Shown: one piece after another, positions 34,380-47,000 of the stretch
Layout: each line of letters begins with the position of its first letter
How positions within the stretch are numbered: the stretch's first letter is position 1
Origin: Leptodontidium sp. MPI-SDFR-AT-0119
Lineage: Eukaryota; Ascomycota; Leotiomycetes; Helotiales; Leptodontidiaceae
Length of the DNA stretch: 64,000 nucleotides
Assembly: GCA_020726505.1 (NCBI GenBank)
Contig: JAHLEZ010000038.1
Span: forward strand, 62,001-126,000
Direction: 5' to 3'
Position numbers and translations under genes: made by a program
Notes under the pieces: model-generated
Database searches by the model: none
Seen by the model: only the letters and a program-made list of their open reading frames with translations
What the model was told of the DNA's origin: nothing

Positions 34380-35690
34380 CCTAAGGTTAAGAGTAGTTTA
34401 AATATCTTTTAAGAATACCGCTAGAGCCGCCTCGAATGCTCGAAGAAATCAAGTAAGAGTCTTAAACTATAAGACGTGTACGAATCCAAGCGCTATGGCG
34501 CCACTTCGGGAATAATGGAGCATTTATCTACTCACTAAATTACGGAAGGAACTTATACTACTCGACTTCGCGGATATACTCAAGGAGTAGATAAGGAAGC
34601 TTATACTAAAAAGAAGGGATAGAGTAATAAGACGAAAACATAAGTTCGATTAATAACGAAGGAAGCTATCGCCGATAGGCGGTCAAGACCCGTTAACCCC
34701 CTAGTATAGTTAGCACTAAAGGATTCCAAGAGATGTTCAATGTGTATGGGGTGCACTATGCTTATAAGAATCGACATACAGTACTAGTTAACTCTTGCTC
34801 GCCATTTAGCCTTTTTACACCAAAATTCGCACTATTACACTTTAGTTTATAAGCTAGTCCTCTTTCGTAATTATTAGCCCTTTTATTGTAGTATTAACTT
34901 TTACTTTATTTACTTTTTATTAATAAAAAGTGGGTCTTTATTACTTAGTATAAGCGAGTTAGTAAGGCTTGAGCTATCACGTGCGAGTTAAGCATAATTT
35001 AGCGGTAAAAAGGGTGGTTTACGATAACACGTGAGTTTATTTACTTGTAACTGAACGAATAATATATTAATTTCAAATTCAAGTTAACTAAAGCCATTAT
35101 TTAGTAATAATTAATTATACCTCTTCAAGGTTATATTAAAAGTGGTTTTTATGTAATATAATACTTAAATATAAAGCGTGAGTTTTGGTGGTAAATCACG
35201 TTTCGCTTAACAGCAGCTGTGGGTAACTGTATACTGCGAAATCATATATACGATGACTTTGCTCTTAGACGGAATACCCTTCGAATAGAATTAAAAGCGG
35301 ATTATATTAGTATTTCCTTTACCCTTAATATGTGGACGGCACTAAATCGAACCCCTATCTTCGCTATAATTGGCTATTAGGTATCGAAGGATTTTGAAGA
35401 AAGAGAAGAAGTCCTAAAGTTTATCGAGGTCACTAGGTCATATACAAGAAAGGCACTTGCAGAGATTGTTTTGAAGCTTACTAAAGAACTTCACCTTAGC
35501 TACAAACTCTTTGCTATTACTAGCGATAACATTAGTAATAACTGTACTCTTTACGTAGATTTATTTAAATGTTTAAAAAAGACCTACGATAATAAGCTCT
35601 CTAAATAAATCAAAGCATAAGAAGATGGTGTTGACGATTACGAGGACTTTAACGATAATAAGGAGATGGACTAATGCTCGAGGGCGAGCT
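34380..35690 (+). pseudogene. hAT-superfamily transposase remnant
   Basis: A BED-finger-like segment (ESKRYGATSGIMEHLSTH) is read near 34465-34540. The RNase H-fold core is read at about 35290-35600: SISFTLNMWTALNRTPIFAI, IGYWVSKDFEEREEVL (with one TAG), and KLFAITSDNISNN. This is the order seen in fungal hAT transposases. Between them, about 34745-35215 has no hAT similarity and is AT-rich. It contains inverted ACCAAAA-type motifs and looks like an inserted small element. The C-terminal dimerisation region is missing. Confidence 0.65.
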
Positions 35691-35711
35691 TTTTTTGGAG
35701 GAGGGGGCAGT

Positions 35712-35924
35712 GTAACAATCGGCGATACTTAGAGTCTTATTTTCACTGGCTCTACTTAGTACTTCTCGAATAAGATGTACTAAGATTACTATAGTACTAA
35801 GTATACTAACTTTTTATATATAAATCTCTTTTTTCCTTACCTTCTTTCCTTTACAATTGTAGATTCTAATTTAATGCTTAGTATCGTCATATGTCTTGTG
35901 TTGATATGTGAGGCGCTAGTTACA
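35712..35924 (+). repeat. Possible LTR next to a purine tract
   Basis: GGAGGAGGGGGCAG is followed by TGTAACAATCGG, and a candidate end GCGCTAGTTACA lies at 35924. This gives about 213 bp with short inverted ends and a polypurine-like tract, as at a 3' LTR. No second copy or target duplication was found, so the assignment is tentative. Confidence 0.35.
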
Positions 35925-36659
35925 CGTGATTGCTATCTTTCTAGGGCAAGCGTCACACTATTTCCCTTAAACTCTTGCTCGTTTAGTATGCCTTATAATA
36001 TATTTATTAGCTCTATAACCTTCTATAATGCTAGCTTCATCCATATTCTATTATTACGTAACTAGAATTGCCTTAATTACTAGGACATCTAGTTTTTAAA
36101 ACTATAGTTAAATGACCTCAGTTATAGCGTAATTCACACGCACAATCGACGTTAAGTTGCCTTTTAGTCTTGAGAATAAGGTGGCGTGCCAAAAACCGGT
36201 ATATCTACTTCTTTTCGAGTAGTAAATAGTCCCCTTAAAGAGCTAAAAGTCGTTCTCTAAAAACCTTAATTTGTACATAAGTAACGCCACGACTAAGGGC
36301 CTCCTAATTAAGAACCTATTTAGCTAATCAATCTTCAATTACTATAAGAAGCCTTTAAAAATAACTAACGCCTTCTTAGTGTAATTCAGAAGTAGATTAT
36401 CGGCCTTATAGTATAAACCTAGGAACTCCTTACTTTAGCGTAGCCTTCCGTAAGGACTTTCTATTCTCTACCTCTCTAAGTGTACAGCTAATGTCGTACT
36501 TAGTATATTAAGGCTTTATTATAACAAGAACGCAAATTCTAAATTTTAGAAAAATTAATTAAAAAATAAAGAAGTTATTAATTATTAAAGTGGGAGGGTG
36601 TAAATGGCGGTGAGTTAAGCGAGGTGGCCGGAAAGGGGGGGGGCACTTATTTCTACTAT
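35925..36659. other. Degraded DNA, possible transposon end
   Basis: AT-rich sequence with many stops. A frame at 36230-36560 reads vaguely like the C-terminus of a pogo-type transposase. The segment near 36590-36650 (GTGGGAGGGTGTAAATGGCG then GGTGGCCGGAAAGG) resembles the inverted repeat of the MITE at 40717-41477. No firm call. Confidence 0.3.
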
Positions 36660-37428
36660 TTTTTCTAAGGGAACAAATAGAAATTATTGTCCGGAATATA
36701 AATCAACGAAAAGATATCGATCAGATGATACGGCCGAAGTATTCTAGAGAGTAAGACTAGTACCTTATAACTGTGGAGGAGGCATATAGATACCTTGGGA
36801 TATACATATATATTAGTATTTATAAATAAAATAAGGCTAGATAGTATTAGAAACCAGGGACTATTACTTACCTTCCCATTCAATTATAGATGTTATAAGC
36901 CTGAAAAAGTACTAGGTATTAATTACACACTGCGTTCCGGTGTTACATAGCAAATCTAGACTATGAGTTTAAGGCTGTCTTAATAAGGTAAGCTCTTAAA
37001 ATAAATATTTGGGTATATATTCTAATAGTTTTTATAGCTAGAACCTTTGAATTTACACGTCTAGAATATGTCTTAAAAGCTCTAGACTCTTAGAAGGGAT
37101 ATTGCCATCGACGAGGCTATGTCACGCTTTTAAGGCCACTCTTTCGACACTTTCAAGATTCCCGGTGAGCTAATAAATCGGGGATATAAAATTTAGGTCT
37201 TGACTAATAAAGGATACTTCTAGGATTAGGTTTTCTACTAAAAAGGCACTCAAAAGAAGTATCTAGAGAGGGGTAAACTAGGCCTATAGAAGGTCCTCAG
37301 CCCCGGCATTAGGAGACAATATATCTTTAGCTATAGTCGCACATATATTGTCGAGACTTCCGAACCAAGGCAAAGGCTATGTTATTTATTTAAACAACCT
37401 CTTTACAAATATCAAGCTATTACGCTAT

Positions 37429-39406
37429 CCCCCATACTGCCATAAACACATAGTGATGGGCACGGGCCCTAAATGCGGTTACTGTAGCGCCTGCATTTAC
37501 AGGGGCCTTTAGCTCCTGTGCGGGGCATTATCAAAACATCAACAAACCCCTGTTTCTTTACCCAAATCATCTACTTTTCAATGAATTCAAGATGTCAGAG
37601 CCAGTAATTAAAGATACCACCGATGCAAGCACTTTACGGCCCAAAGTGAAGCCTTTACTAAACGCAGGGACTTGTTTTCAGCCTATGGAGCTTGACGATT
37701 TCGACTTTGAGGTGTATATACTAGAAGATTGCTCACTAGAGGACCCTATTTCCCTCTTCATTTAGTACTATAGCTTAGACATCGTAAATGCCATTGTTTT
37801 GGCTACAAATGCGTACTAACAAGATGCAGAGACTCCGGCGTCTCGTGTAGCGGCATGGGAACCTACTTGTGTAAAGGAAATCTACTTGTATTTGGCCTTT
37901 TGTATTTACATGACTGTATTCCCTCTTAACTCGATTGAGGACTACTAGTCTACGAAGAAAATAACGTTATTCCATCGTATTACTTCAATATTCTCACGAA
38001 ACCGGTTTCAAGAGCTTTGGCGACGATTTAGAATATTAAACGATGATACTCTTTACCTGTATCAAAAGACTAAGCCTTTGAATAGTTATATTTAAGCTAC
38101 GAACCTTCGGTTTTGGAAACCTGACTAACAAGTAGCTGTGGACGAAGCTATGTAACGATATATAAGAAGATCAAAGTTCATAACTACGATTCCTAGTAAA
38201 CTAACACTAATTAGTATTAAGATTTAGGTTCTTGTATAACGTGACTTCTTTTTATAGTAGTCATTCTATACACTAGGGAAGAAAGGTAGTGTATATAATA
38301 TACCGCAATACAAGGACTTAAACCTTACTTAATCAGTTGTTCCACACTTATTGAGTTCTCTTCTAATAGTAACATATTATGTCTACGTAGACAACTTGTT
38401 CACTTCGCCACGGTTATTTAAGCACCTAAGAACGATGAATATTACTACTACCGGAATATGCCGTATTGCCTTAGGAGTAATAAAGGACTTAGTACACTTA
38501 AAGAAGACGCGGGAGAAAGGGCCAAACGTAATGCCGTGGGGGGAGGTCCATTCGTTCCCTACTGAATCGAATCTTGTTAATCAAACTAGATTTCAAGATG
38601 GGGCCTTTGCTCTTACTATGTCGACATTTTGGGATAGCAAAACTAAGGTCAAACAGGTGCGAAAACGTCCCAAATCGACATCCGGAAATGTAACTGTTAG
38701 TCGAAGGCCCTTTGGTAACGCTTCTACTAAAGAGCTCGAGATCCCTAAGTTGTATGACGCCTATAATCAATACATGGGAGCCGTCGATTTAGGGGACTAA
38801 TTACAGAGCTATAACGGAGGCCTCCGAATTATTAGAAGAGGGCTAGTCTAGTGCTTTCAATAGTTTTTACTATCGGTTGTAATAACTAATTGTTTCTTGA
38901 TCTGTAGCTATTTAAGCTACGATATTAAGACAATAAATATGCGGAATCAAGACGATTTCCGCATGCAACTTGTGGAGGCATTAATTGATCTTGGGAAGGA
39001 TGCACCTAGGTCTCGAAAACGACGTGTTTTAGGGCTATCTAGGGACGCTGTTAAGGTCCTAATACATTAACACGAGTATATCAAGATGTCCACGTTTAAT
39101 AAGAGACGAGATTGTGTTGTTTGTAAAGGTGGGAGGTATTTTGACCGTCCCCGCAAGAGGGTAACTCTTAGGAGCCTTGATATTAACCGCCCAAGGTAAA
39201 GGAAAGCTATTGTGTATGGCTGTAAATAATGCGATATTACTATTTGTGAAGGGAACAACTGCTTTTAATTGTATTATAGCAAATTATAGAAATTACACCT
39301 GAAAACACTACTTTTGGGTGTGCCGCCTGAATCTTAGTGTTCCTCGCTTAAATTATAGGGCCTCTAGCGCTTACCTTCAGGTGTGTTTCTGGTGGCAGTA
39401 TGGGGG
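37429..39406 (+). mobile_element. PiggyBac-type transposon B, inserted in element A
   Basis: The ends are inverted repeats starting CCCCCATACTGCCA (37429 and, reversed, 39406); the match extends outward by CTAT. The insertion point lies after the NNLFTNIKLL strand of element A's transposase, and A resumes on the other side. The expected TTAA duplication is not clean: TTAC on the left, GTAA on the right. Confidence 0.82.
37592..39289 (+). pseudogene. PiggyBac transposase (element B)
   Basis: One frame from ATG 37592 (MSEPVIKDTTDAS) to about 39289 without indels, but with scattered TAG/TAA codons. Recognisable parts: AAWEPTCVKEIYLYLAFCIY, the DEAM catalytic region (VAVDEAM), VDNLFTSPRLFKHL, NQYMGAVDLGD and a C-terminal Cys-rich segment (CVVCKGGRYF, CDITICEGNNCF). 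It matches the DDE_Tnp_1_7 family (PF13843). Confidence 0.85.
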
Positions 39407-40358
39407 ATAGTAAAGAGCGTAGATAGGGTGCTATAGGCACGTATATAGCGAAATCCGATATCTTAAAGTATAGACAAATAAAAGCCGAAGATGCTAAAAA
39501 GGATGTAATTCCCTGGGGTACCCTCTACACGGCAGCTACCGAAGACAACCTAATTAATATAATAACGTGGAAAGACAATGCTTTAGTACTCCCGATATTA
39601 ATATATTCTGATGTTATAGAGAAGGTAAAGAGACTCCGGAAAAGACCTTTAGAAACGTCTAGCGCGGCAAGGACCTCACGTATACTCTTCGGACGATTTG
39701 CTAGAACTTGGTTTGAGATTCCTAAGTATAAGAACGCTTATAATCACTAATTAAGTGCTGTCGATCGAGGGTACTAACTTAAGAAACTAAACACTCTTAA
39801 ATTATTATATCGGTTAGGTAGTATATAGTCCCTAGTTACTTAAGGGGAAGATATAGCACTTATTAACGCCTATAAGCTCAGTTTTCACTCTCTTGTACTA
39901 GAGAATGAGAAGCGGACTGACTAAATAAAGTTTGAAACAGAGATTCTAAAGTATTATTTCTAATTTGCTACTATTACTCGCCTGAAACGTAAAGGATATA
40001 TAAGCTCTTTTATTCTAACTAAGCTCCCGAAAGGAGAGAACCTTTTAGAACGCCGGCCGAAGCCTTAGGTGTGTGTTGTGTGTGTAAAAGAGGGCATATC
40101 CCGGGCTATAAAGAGGAGGATTTTAGTAGAGCTTTCGGCTAACGTGCTACTAAATATAAAGGGATCCGGATACAGGAAAAAGACTAGCTTTGGCTATAAA
40201 ATTTGTGATATTGCCCTATATAAAGACAACACTTGCTTTGCCCGGTATTATAGTATAGAATGGAGATGTTGAGCCAAAAGGATAATGCCCCCGATTTTTG
40301 GTGAGGCCTTGGCGCGCCAAGACGCTAAAACCCGGGACGTGAGCTGCCACATTGGGGG

Positions 40359-40716
40359 ACAGCATGATAATCTGGGGTAATATGTTCCAAAATGAGACCC
40401 GATCTAAGATTTAGGAAGAATGAAGCTAATATAGGTCCCGCCTGTCTTATCTGAGAGCTCTCATACCAGCTAATGAATAGAAATTATTCATACTCTACAA
40501 CCAGTTTTCATGAGATTGCTCCATGTCGATCTCGAACAAATGCAAGTTGATCAAATAGACATAGAATCGGATGGGGCTCGAGACCCCACCATGTAACAGC
40601 TCAAAGACATATGTCGTTGGAGCAATACAACCAAGTTAATGCGAAGTTCCAGTAGAATTTTGTCGTCAGCTGCAATCTGCCTCAGATTATTCTGTGTCAG
40701 ATGATCCTCAAATATA
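40359..40716. other. Unassigned sequence before the MITE
   Basis: Balanced composition. A minus-strand ORF (40551-40742) partly reads the MITE end and is not supported as a gene. Confidence 0.35.
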
Positions 40717-41477
40717 ACGTCGAGCACCCCCATTCCGCCCACCTTTTACACCAAAAACATCGATTTTGAGGTATTAATATCTTTATAACTAATTAATGAA
40801 ATTTTTTTTTTTTATACTCGTACTTATTAGCTCTTCTTAACTGATTTTACAAACACAAATGTAATTTAGATTATTAATTATTACGTAATATTAGATTCAA
40901 GTTTTTACATACAAAAAACACTAAAATTCACTTACTAATAACTTCCTTAATAATTAATATAATTTCATAACACTCAAAATACATAAAGATCGTATGCAAA
41001 TCTTGAGCTTTTAAGAATTTTGAAGTAATTGTATTAGTAGTTGTACTTTAATTAAGTAATTAATTTCTCTCATACAAATTATTTGTATGGTGCTTTATAT
41101 TTTACTTAATTATAAAATTATTATCAATAGAATTAACTTGAAACTTAGGAATCTTAAAATCTCATACTAAATGCACTTGAATTATAAGTTTCAAGTTTTT
41201 ACGTTAATAATTGTGGAAGTTATTAGCAAAATAAGAAAATCATTTTTACACCAAATTTGTATGAGAGAAATTTTTTAGACTTTAAATAATTAGTTTGTAA
41301 TATTACGTAATATGAAATAAATATCACTATAAAGTATAAAAGACCTTATAAAAAATATTATAAATCTTTAGTTTCAGCTTATTCTATTAACAAATAATAA
41401 AAATATTAATTGTTAAAAGTGGTGAGTTTTAGTGAGTTTTGGTGTAAAAAGGTGGGCGGAATGGGGGTGCTCGACGT
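40717..41477. mobile_element. 761-bp MITE with ~40-bp inverted repeats
   Basis: The ends are near-perfect inverted repeats beginning ACGTCGAGCACCCCCATTCC and extending through CCGCCCACC and ACACCAAAA, with TA on both sides (40715-40716 and 41478-41479). The interior is very AT-rich with no ORF. A related terminal motif occurs near 36590-36650. Confidence 0.85.
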
Positions 41478-41479
41478 TA

Positions 41480-42557
41480 AGCCCCCAATCCACGAAGTCG
41501 AAGGCCTCAAATCTCTACGAAAAGGCTGCTGGGGTGTAGATGTTCTCACGAGGAGATGTACCGTCGTACCCATCAGCTCGGCGCTAGTTGAAAACCACAC
41601 ACCAGCGAATAATAAGCCATCGCAGCATGCAAGCCACACAGCGCATTTGCCACATGGCATACATGGCAAGATGGGATGCAAAGCAAACTTTACTTATATC
41701 CTGTCCCTCGGTTTCCGAATTTAGCGAACCATCTACACCACGGCGCTAAAAAGTTCACCCACATCCTCCTACTTGACTCTCACACCCAGTCAGCTCCTTC
41801 CAGACTTAGTAACCCCATACGCTCTTTACCAACTGAGCGGCCTGCAGGGTATGCGGGCCCTCTTTTCGGCCTTTTGGTCTTTGTTACGCCATATGCATGC
41901 ATACGTGCAGATGCAAAAGCCGTATGCAGAACGAATCCAAAGAAGTTATCTGAACCAGTTTAGTCGAACATATCCATTGTTAGCGCTGGAATTTCTACTA
42001 TAGCAGATTTAATCCGGTTTCTCTACTGCTTCAATCCTTAATCCAAACGAAATCACATCATAGTAGACTCCCGAGAAGTTCGTCCTGACTATAGGTTCTT
42101 TTCGGATATCTAGGAGTTACACGACTTATCTGCATTTGGAAAGCTTCACCGCGAACTTGCTAAGTCAATCATCAACTTGAAATAATATAAATTGGAAGTA
42201 TCTTCGCCGACCGAAAGCAGTAATGCGAAAACTCCTCGACGCTACATATGAACCATTCTCCAGTATGAGACCGTCCAGAAATTCATTGATCCTCAAGCAG
42301 AATAGCTCTATGGCCTCCTCCGTGCCGAAATATAGCAATACAAATATCTGTTGCCGTACGATACAGTCACAACATCCTCTTCCTCAAAACGCTTTACGAG
42401 ACGCCGGCAGAATATCAGAGCAGTCTGATCTAAAACCACCCCTTTGCGATAACGGACCAACATGTGATGATGTCGCTCCTTAGTTCCCGCTTGATATATC
42501 CTTCATATACTCATCTCTAAGTATGTCCCTCCGGCTCCCATTGTCGGTGCCTGTCTG
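41480..42557. other. Intergenic, nothing recognised
   Basis: About 1.1 kb. ORFs at 41676-41963, 41773-42003 and 42223-42483 lack recognisable domains. A short tRNA D-arm-like string is present, but no tRNA folds around it. Confidence 0.45.
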
Positions 42558-44003
42558 CTATTTGCTCTTTCGTGGGATGCGACTCTTCTGGAGTCCTTTG
42601 CACGACTCAAGTTCGTGTCCAGCGGTCGATATATGAAGGAGAGTATTAGCAGCCCTCTTACTGAACAGCGATGTGTGGGCCACTAAGCAGGAGCTAGTCC
42701 CAAGTAGTCCTAGGAAATGATACCGAAGAAATGGTTTGAAAGTAATGATGCACGAACAAATAATCCCAACATAAACCTCAATCGTGCTGAAGTTTCATTA
42801 GCATCAAAAATCACAATTTAGTTAGAAAAACAAGAGATATTGAAAATGAACTTACGTCCATAACCAGCAATCAACCCCCATCCAAGTTGAATCCATAGCA
42901 TGAGAATGAAAGAGATCTAATGTAACCTTCAGCTTAATACTGCTGACGATACAAACACTGTGCTAATTAGTTCTAATTTTTTTGGATTCAAAAATACGTC
43001 AAGGAATGGCTTACAGTGTTCCAGTCATAAACAGGCCAACTACCGCCACTTTCTGTTTGATGGGCAGTTGCAACTTATATACCATCAAGACTAGCAGAGA
43101 GAGCATTACAAAATCAGTTAAGATATTTATAACACCATGTATCGTGAATACTTTGAACGTCTCGATACATGACCCACCTGAGATCGTAACGTCCCAGTTT
43201 TTAGCAATTGGTCGGCAATTGAAAAGAAATTCGAATGATCCGAGAATAGAGTATAGAACGGTTACTATAACGACTGTCCACACAGTGATCCTGAATGACC
43301 GAAATGGCGAAAGCCGGAGGTACAGTAACAATATCGATAGCTTTGTGCACATAAAAGACAGGCCGTAGAAGAGTGCGCTGATTATACCCATCTGATGGAA
43401 ACATTAGTAAATACTAAAGACTGGCATGAAAGAATCGTGACTAGGCCTAAGCTCTTGTAACCTGAATTGGTGACTCACTTTCAAGTAATGAGGACTAAAC
43501 GTTGTAAGTGGTACATCCCAGATATGAACACCCAAGCCGAGATTGAGCACTTTAAAAATAGATCGTTAGTCACGAGAGGACCAAATTAAACCCCCTCCGA
43601 GTGTATTTTAAGTGCATACTCACAAAAGACTGTAGTAATAGCAAAACCAATCGATAAAAGCTGTATCTAACAAGGGAAATAAGCACGCGTCCAAATACTT
43701 TGGTCGTCTCTCAGGGACTCATACCCACGCAAGAATTATCACATCTAGTTGGGGTTAACTAGGCAACTCAGCATCTTTAAATTAAATGAACTTACAATCA
43801 TCAGAGCCCAGAGTACGAACGATCATTCTCTTCGTATAGATTCTCAAAAAAAGAACGAAAGTTGCCAGAGGGAGCAAGATTGCAATTACAACGATAATAC
43901 GATTTCCTTGAGACTTGGGATGGTTAAAGTTCGGGACTACTCCAAAGGGAGGGGGGGAGGCCCCGATAACCCCTTCTCTCTCGGTTGTGAGTGCAGAGTT
44001 CAT
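42558..44003 (-). CDS. Rhodopsin-domain (PTH11-like) integral membrane protein
   Basis: Seven exons on the minus strand (44003-43796, 43744-43725, 43666-43624, 43549-43479, 43391-43015, 42957-42856, 42786-42558) give 349 residues with all phases consistent. The second exon is only 20 nt. The protein has the seven-helix fold of the fungal rhodopsin domain family (PF20684). TM1 is in IIVVIAILLPLATFVLFLRI. Further signatures are GLGVHIWDVPLTTFSPHYLK, TKLSILLLYLRL, FNCRPIAKNWDVTISGGSCI and a late WMGVDCWLW helix, followed by a short basic C-tail. Such proteins sit in the plasma membrane; some act as putative receptors, many are uncharacterised. Start choice: MNSALTTE, just ahead of the conserved PPPFGVVPNF. 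Its paralogue lies 3.5 kb away, divergently oriented. Confidence 0.88.
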
Positions 44004-47000
44004 TGTGTTGACGAAGCAGGAAGAAGACCGAGAAGAGCAGACTCGTACTCGTTCGAAGATAGAAGTGGCTTGAATTTTGAAGTAGGATATGTCAATTGTA
44101 AGAAGGCGAAAGTGAAAGAAAAACGAGATTCGTCTTACTGATCTGATTTCAGTGTCCATGAATGTGAAGTGCTTCTCGCATGATCGATCGGATGCTACTA
44201 TCAACCACCAGAAGCCACGACATGGAGCAACAAAAACTTGCATGCATCGAGTTTCGGATAACACCGTTGCTTGTTATTTCTTAGCTTCGATCTCAAATAG
44301 AATATTCTCAACAAGCGCCCTATACACTATAAACAGTGTGTCAAAGAATTATTCAAATTAATTAATTAATATTCTATTCTAATCAATTAAAATTGAATAA
44401 GATAGATTAATGACTCCTAGATTTGAATAGAATAATAGTCAAATTATTCTTGAATATTATTCAATTATTCAAGAGCATGTGACTTAATTCAAAGTAAATA
44501 TTTAAAATACAAATTTCTTTTATATAAAAATGATTTTCTTTAAGAGTGTAACTTTCAATTTATCACTTAGTTTCGTTTCCTCCTTTATAATCATTATTGA
44601 TTTATTAGAGTGTTTATTAAATAATAAAAGGTCAAATTTAAAGAAAGATTTACTTCTTCTTTATAATAATACACTATTTTTGATAGATTCTTAAGCTTTT
44701 TAATTACTAATTCTTAGTCCTTATGCTTTAAAGTATTAAAATTACATTTTTATTAATTACTAATATTCTATTTCTAAGACTTATTAATTAATATTAAATT
44801 ACAAGCGATATATTCATTCTTTGAGGTTTCTTATCGCTAACTCACTTAATAAGCAAGATAGCGGGACCTATACTGAAAGGGGATAAGCGATACCTAAAAC
44901 GAGTATAGATCCCGTGAACCTTAACTATAATTAAGCGAAACTACTAAAGATTGTATTAATTAACTATTTTAAATCAAATCGAATATTAATTGATTAAGAT
45001 AGATTAATGAGTAAAATCGTTCATTTGATACACTAACTATGAAAAACGGAAACTCCACCAATGTGATCATCTTTTATATTTCTTCTTCCCGATTAGTGGA
45101 TCGCCTGGCTTACTTGGAAGATGAGTGCTATGGCTTGGTTAGGTTTGAATTGCATGTGAAGGAGCACTTTCAGCCACCCAATACGCCGATCCTTGGAAGA
45201 GCTTAGAAAACGGTCAGAGCCCGCATCTCTAGTGAGGCGGAAGTAAACAGTGGTGGCTATGTTAGCAATTTACGCTTAAACAATTGTTTTGCTCCGTTTT
45301 TGTGTCGTTCGGGACAAAGGGGATCTCTGGCGCTCGCACGCACCCCCTTGAATGCGCAGCTTTGCCGGAAAGGGTTGGTCTCCGATCTCGATTAAGCGGT
45401 TGGACTTTCCCTATCTTTTTTATTGATTATTTTACCCGACCGCAACCGCTTTGACAATCGTTTCCGACTTCCCCGTCAGCCTCGCGGAGCCACGCCGTTG
45501 CACAGCAGTGGAACCGAGTTGTCGTCGCAATCGACAATAAGGCGAGAATCGATAGCTCGGCGCGAATTTATTGCAAGCAAAATTGCAGACACAATTTGCG
45601 CTGACTCGTTCCAAAACAGTTCCAACGGTAAGAGGAGCGCTCTGCCATTATCCACTTGTCCAGTAGCCATTTCTAACGCAAAAGGAGAAGCGGAGGCTGG
45701 TGCAGATCAAGTCGCTGCTTTCCATTGAGCTAAGATTGTATTGACAGGCACTCTCTTTTGGGCGAAGCCGGCTCAAGAACATTGATCTCCAGAGCTTTGC
45801 CTTTTCAAGATATGCGACCATAAAGTGCAGCATTTAGTGGCGGCGCCATAATTGTGGATGACACCGAAGCGCTGTCTTGGGCGATCCTCGCCATAACGCA
45901 TCGACACAGCTACTGTACCTTTCGTACTGACTGGTATTAACCGAGCACAGCTGGGTGGACATTTCCGGGAGACCAGGAGATAAGTAGATTGTCCGTGGGC
46001 CACTGCGCCGGAGCCCTTCTCCCGCTGACCCGGTCTCACACTCTCATGTGTTGCCAGGCGAAAACACACACCAAAAGTTACCCCGTTTAAGAGCTCATAA
46101 CACAACAAACCTATACCATAATGTATTACAATAAGTGACATGAAAGAAGTTTTTAATAAGTTAAATAACTTTTGTACGAGAAGTTTTGTTATATATAGTA
46201 CACTTTATTAGTTATTTTAGATTCTTGAATTTCGCTAACAAATTTCTAGTGGGGTTTAAGTACCTTAACACTGAAATGGTTATCAGAAATCTAAATTGGG
46301 GCGATTATTTACAAATACAAGATCAAGCCATATTATCAAATAACGCAACTCGAACACTCTAACGATTTGGCTAAGGGTAAGTTTGGGGTCAGGATTGCTC
46401 TGTGGCTCGTGGCGGTGGGAATTTCCCGCATGAGAATATGACTTTGTTGCCTCGGCCCAGGCAACTTGGGAAATATTAATGTCAAGATCAAGATGTTGAG
46501 ATTTTCATGGGCTTTGGACTGTGCTGCTTATTGTGTGTTGTGGAGGTTGCCGTGTCATCCAGCCAACCTAGTTCACGCGATCCCACGAACGGGGAACCTT
46601 GCCGATCAATCCCAAGAGGACTGCGGTCCCTCGGCAGGATGCTAGGGAACTGACCCGACACGGTAATTCGGCACCAATCCGGCTGGGCGATCGCTCAATG
46701 TATATTCTGATATCTGATACCTGAGATCCGATGTCTAGTATCCGGTATTCGGGATCTGCCGGTATTACTCCGTAAAGCGGTAAGAAGTAATGGTCCACGG
46801 GTCTAAACCCGACAGAATTGGCCAAAAATATAAAAATCAGGGTATTAATGCTAATGATAGTCATAGTCATTGGAACTGTGATCCTCAGAATTCTAGTTGG
46901 GCGCGGAGAAAGAAAGAGAATCTTTGAGGCTGAAAAAGAATTTGAAAACTTCTCTTCTGGACCGCACTACCTACCAAGTAAGAGAGAATTTCGCTGCTGC

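Larger units (their letters stand above)
36660..40358 (+). mobile_element. PiggyBac-type transposon A, split by a second piggyBac
   Basis: Transposase pieces lie at about 36770-37424 and 39411-40272. The left piece has WYWKPGTIT-like sequence (one TAG), the DEAM box (IAIDEAMSRF) and the NNLFTNIKLL strand. The right piece resumes with KKDVIPWGT, KRLRKRP, AYNH...SAVD and a C-terminal Cys/His region (VCVVCVKEG ... DNTCFARYYS), ending TGA at 40270-40272. The right terminus may be at 40358, where the reverse strand starts CCCCCAATGTGGCAGC, similar to the inner element's end. The left terminus was not found. Confidence 0.75.

Noticed and set aside
22501..41480. CRISPR-like or satellite arrays in the AT-rich part
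   Set aside because: Repeats found are LTRs, inverted repeats or short duplications; no regularly spaced array is present.
40551..41681. Two minus-strand ORFs on either side of the 761-bp MITE as halves of one interrupted gene
   Set aside because: After removing the element and one TA copy the frames do not join, and neither ORF shows a known domain.
41800..41860. tRNA-like string (GCTCAGTTGGTAAAGAGC on the minus strand)
   Set aside because: Only the D-arm matches. No anticodon stem, T-arm (GTTCGA) or acceptor pairing follows.
45423..46141. ORFs between the rhodopsin paralogues as a transcription factor or third gene
   Set aside because: No zinc cluster or other domain is visible. Both are ordinary open frames in balanced DNA.
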